Source: Bacteroidota bacterium (lineage in GTDB: Bacteria > Bacteroidota > Bacteroidia > Bacteroidales > CAJPTX01). From it: DNA of 6,097 nucleotides. The notes beneath the pieces were generated by a model. That model was not told the origin of the DNA. It made no database searches and saw only the letters and a list, made by a program, of their open reading frames with translations. Location: assembly GCA_002748015.1 (NCBI GenBank), contig PDRH01000102.1, forward strand, positions 1 through 6,097, given 5' to 3'. Below, in pieces: positions 5,888 through 6,097 of this stretch (position 1 is its first letter; every line of letters begins with the position of its first letter). The position numbers were made by a program, and so were the translations under genes.

Positions 5888-6097
5888 CTACTTCCCGGAC
5901 GATTGCGACACCCGGCCAACCCCCACGAAATCGAAGGAAACATCCATATGCATCCCCATTACCCGCGCCTTCACCAGCCCGAAATCGTACCGCAGCGTAT
6001 CGCCCTCCAAACGCCCCTCCACATGCGCATCGAAATGCATCATAGGCATCATCGGCATATCGAACTCCACGCAGTCCTCGCAGTCCACCGAGAAGCG
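5888..6097 (-). CDS. C-terminal part of an unidentified protein with a Cys/Met/His-rich stretch (cut by right edge)
   Basis: The last 69 codons are visible, ending in SQSSGK and TAG. The frame stays open to the window edge, so the start lies outside; a GTG at 6088 is in frame but is probably internal. The visible part begins RFSVDCEDCVEF, with a CxxC, then DMPMMPMMHFDAH, and later VMGMHMDVSF. The rest alternates polar and hydrophobic residues (VEGRLEGDTLRYDFGLVKARV, then MDVSFDFVGVG), which suggests beta strands with a GD turn. This resembles the end of a small beta-barrel or sandwich domain, perhaps of the calycin-like type found in Bacteroidetes secreted proteins. That is a loose impression. 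The Cys, Met and His content could bind a metal such as copper, but nothing here proves it. It is on the same strand as nusB, 86 bases upstream. Confidence 0.6.
   Translation of the reverse strand, partial: RFSVDCEDCVEFDMPMMPMMHFDAHVEGRLEGDTLRYDFGLVKARVMGMHMDVSFDFVGVGRVSQSSGK

Overview
The window reads as a bacterial chromosome segment from the Bacteroidia, probably a Porphyromonas-like organism. The gene set and order point there: a NusB about twice the usual length, then YajC, a YbbR-domain protein and dephospho-CoA kinase. A possible Bacteroidetes-type promoter (TTTG, 19 bases, TAnnTTTG-like) sits before nusB. This placement is inference from protein style and gene order, not from a search. 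The coding parts are visibly GC-rich and use GGG codons freely, which leaves several long G runs on the coding strand.

All supported genes lie on the minus strand, so transcription runs from high to low coordinates. In that direction: the end of an unidentified protein with a Cys/Met/His-rich stretch (5888-6097, cut by the window edge); an 86-base gap with a candidate promoter; nusB (4854-5801); a 104-base gap with a strong imperfect hairpin; yajC (4450-4749); an 89-base gap; a YbbR-domain membrane protein (3347-4360); coaE (2735-3325); a membrane-anchored TerB-plus-J-domain protein of DjlA-like layout (1942-2745, overlapping coaE by 11 bases); and tilS (510-1937, 4 bases after the previous stop). 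A 441-base AT-rich non-coding stretch follows (69-509). The first 22 complete codons of another minus-strand gene then run off the left edge (1-68).

The six complete genes look like one housekeeping operon. NusB serves rRNA transcription antitermination, YajC the Sec translocon, CoaE the last step of coenzyme A synthesis, and TilS the modification that lets tRNA-Ile read AUA codons. The YbbR and TerB/J proteins are envelope-facing proteins of less certain role. Short gaps and overlaps from YbbR to tilS suggest translational coupling.

I see no mobile element, CRISPR array, tRNA, rRNA or clear defence or biosynthetic system. The features most worth a second look are a G10 run inside the TerB/J gene, where slippage would cut off both folded domains; the nusB-yajC hairpin, with a boxA-like TTTAACA just beyond it; a G-quadruplex-type sequence 11 bases after the tilS stop; and the Cys/Met/His-rich tail of the gene at the right edge.
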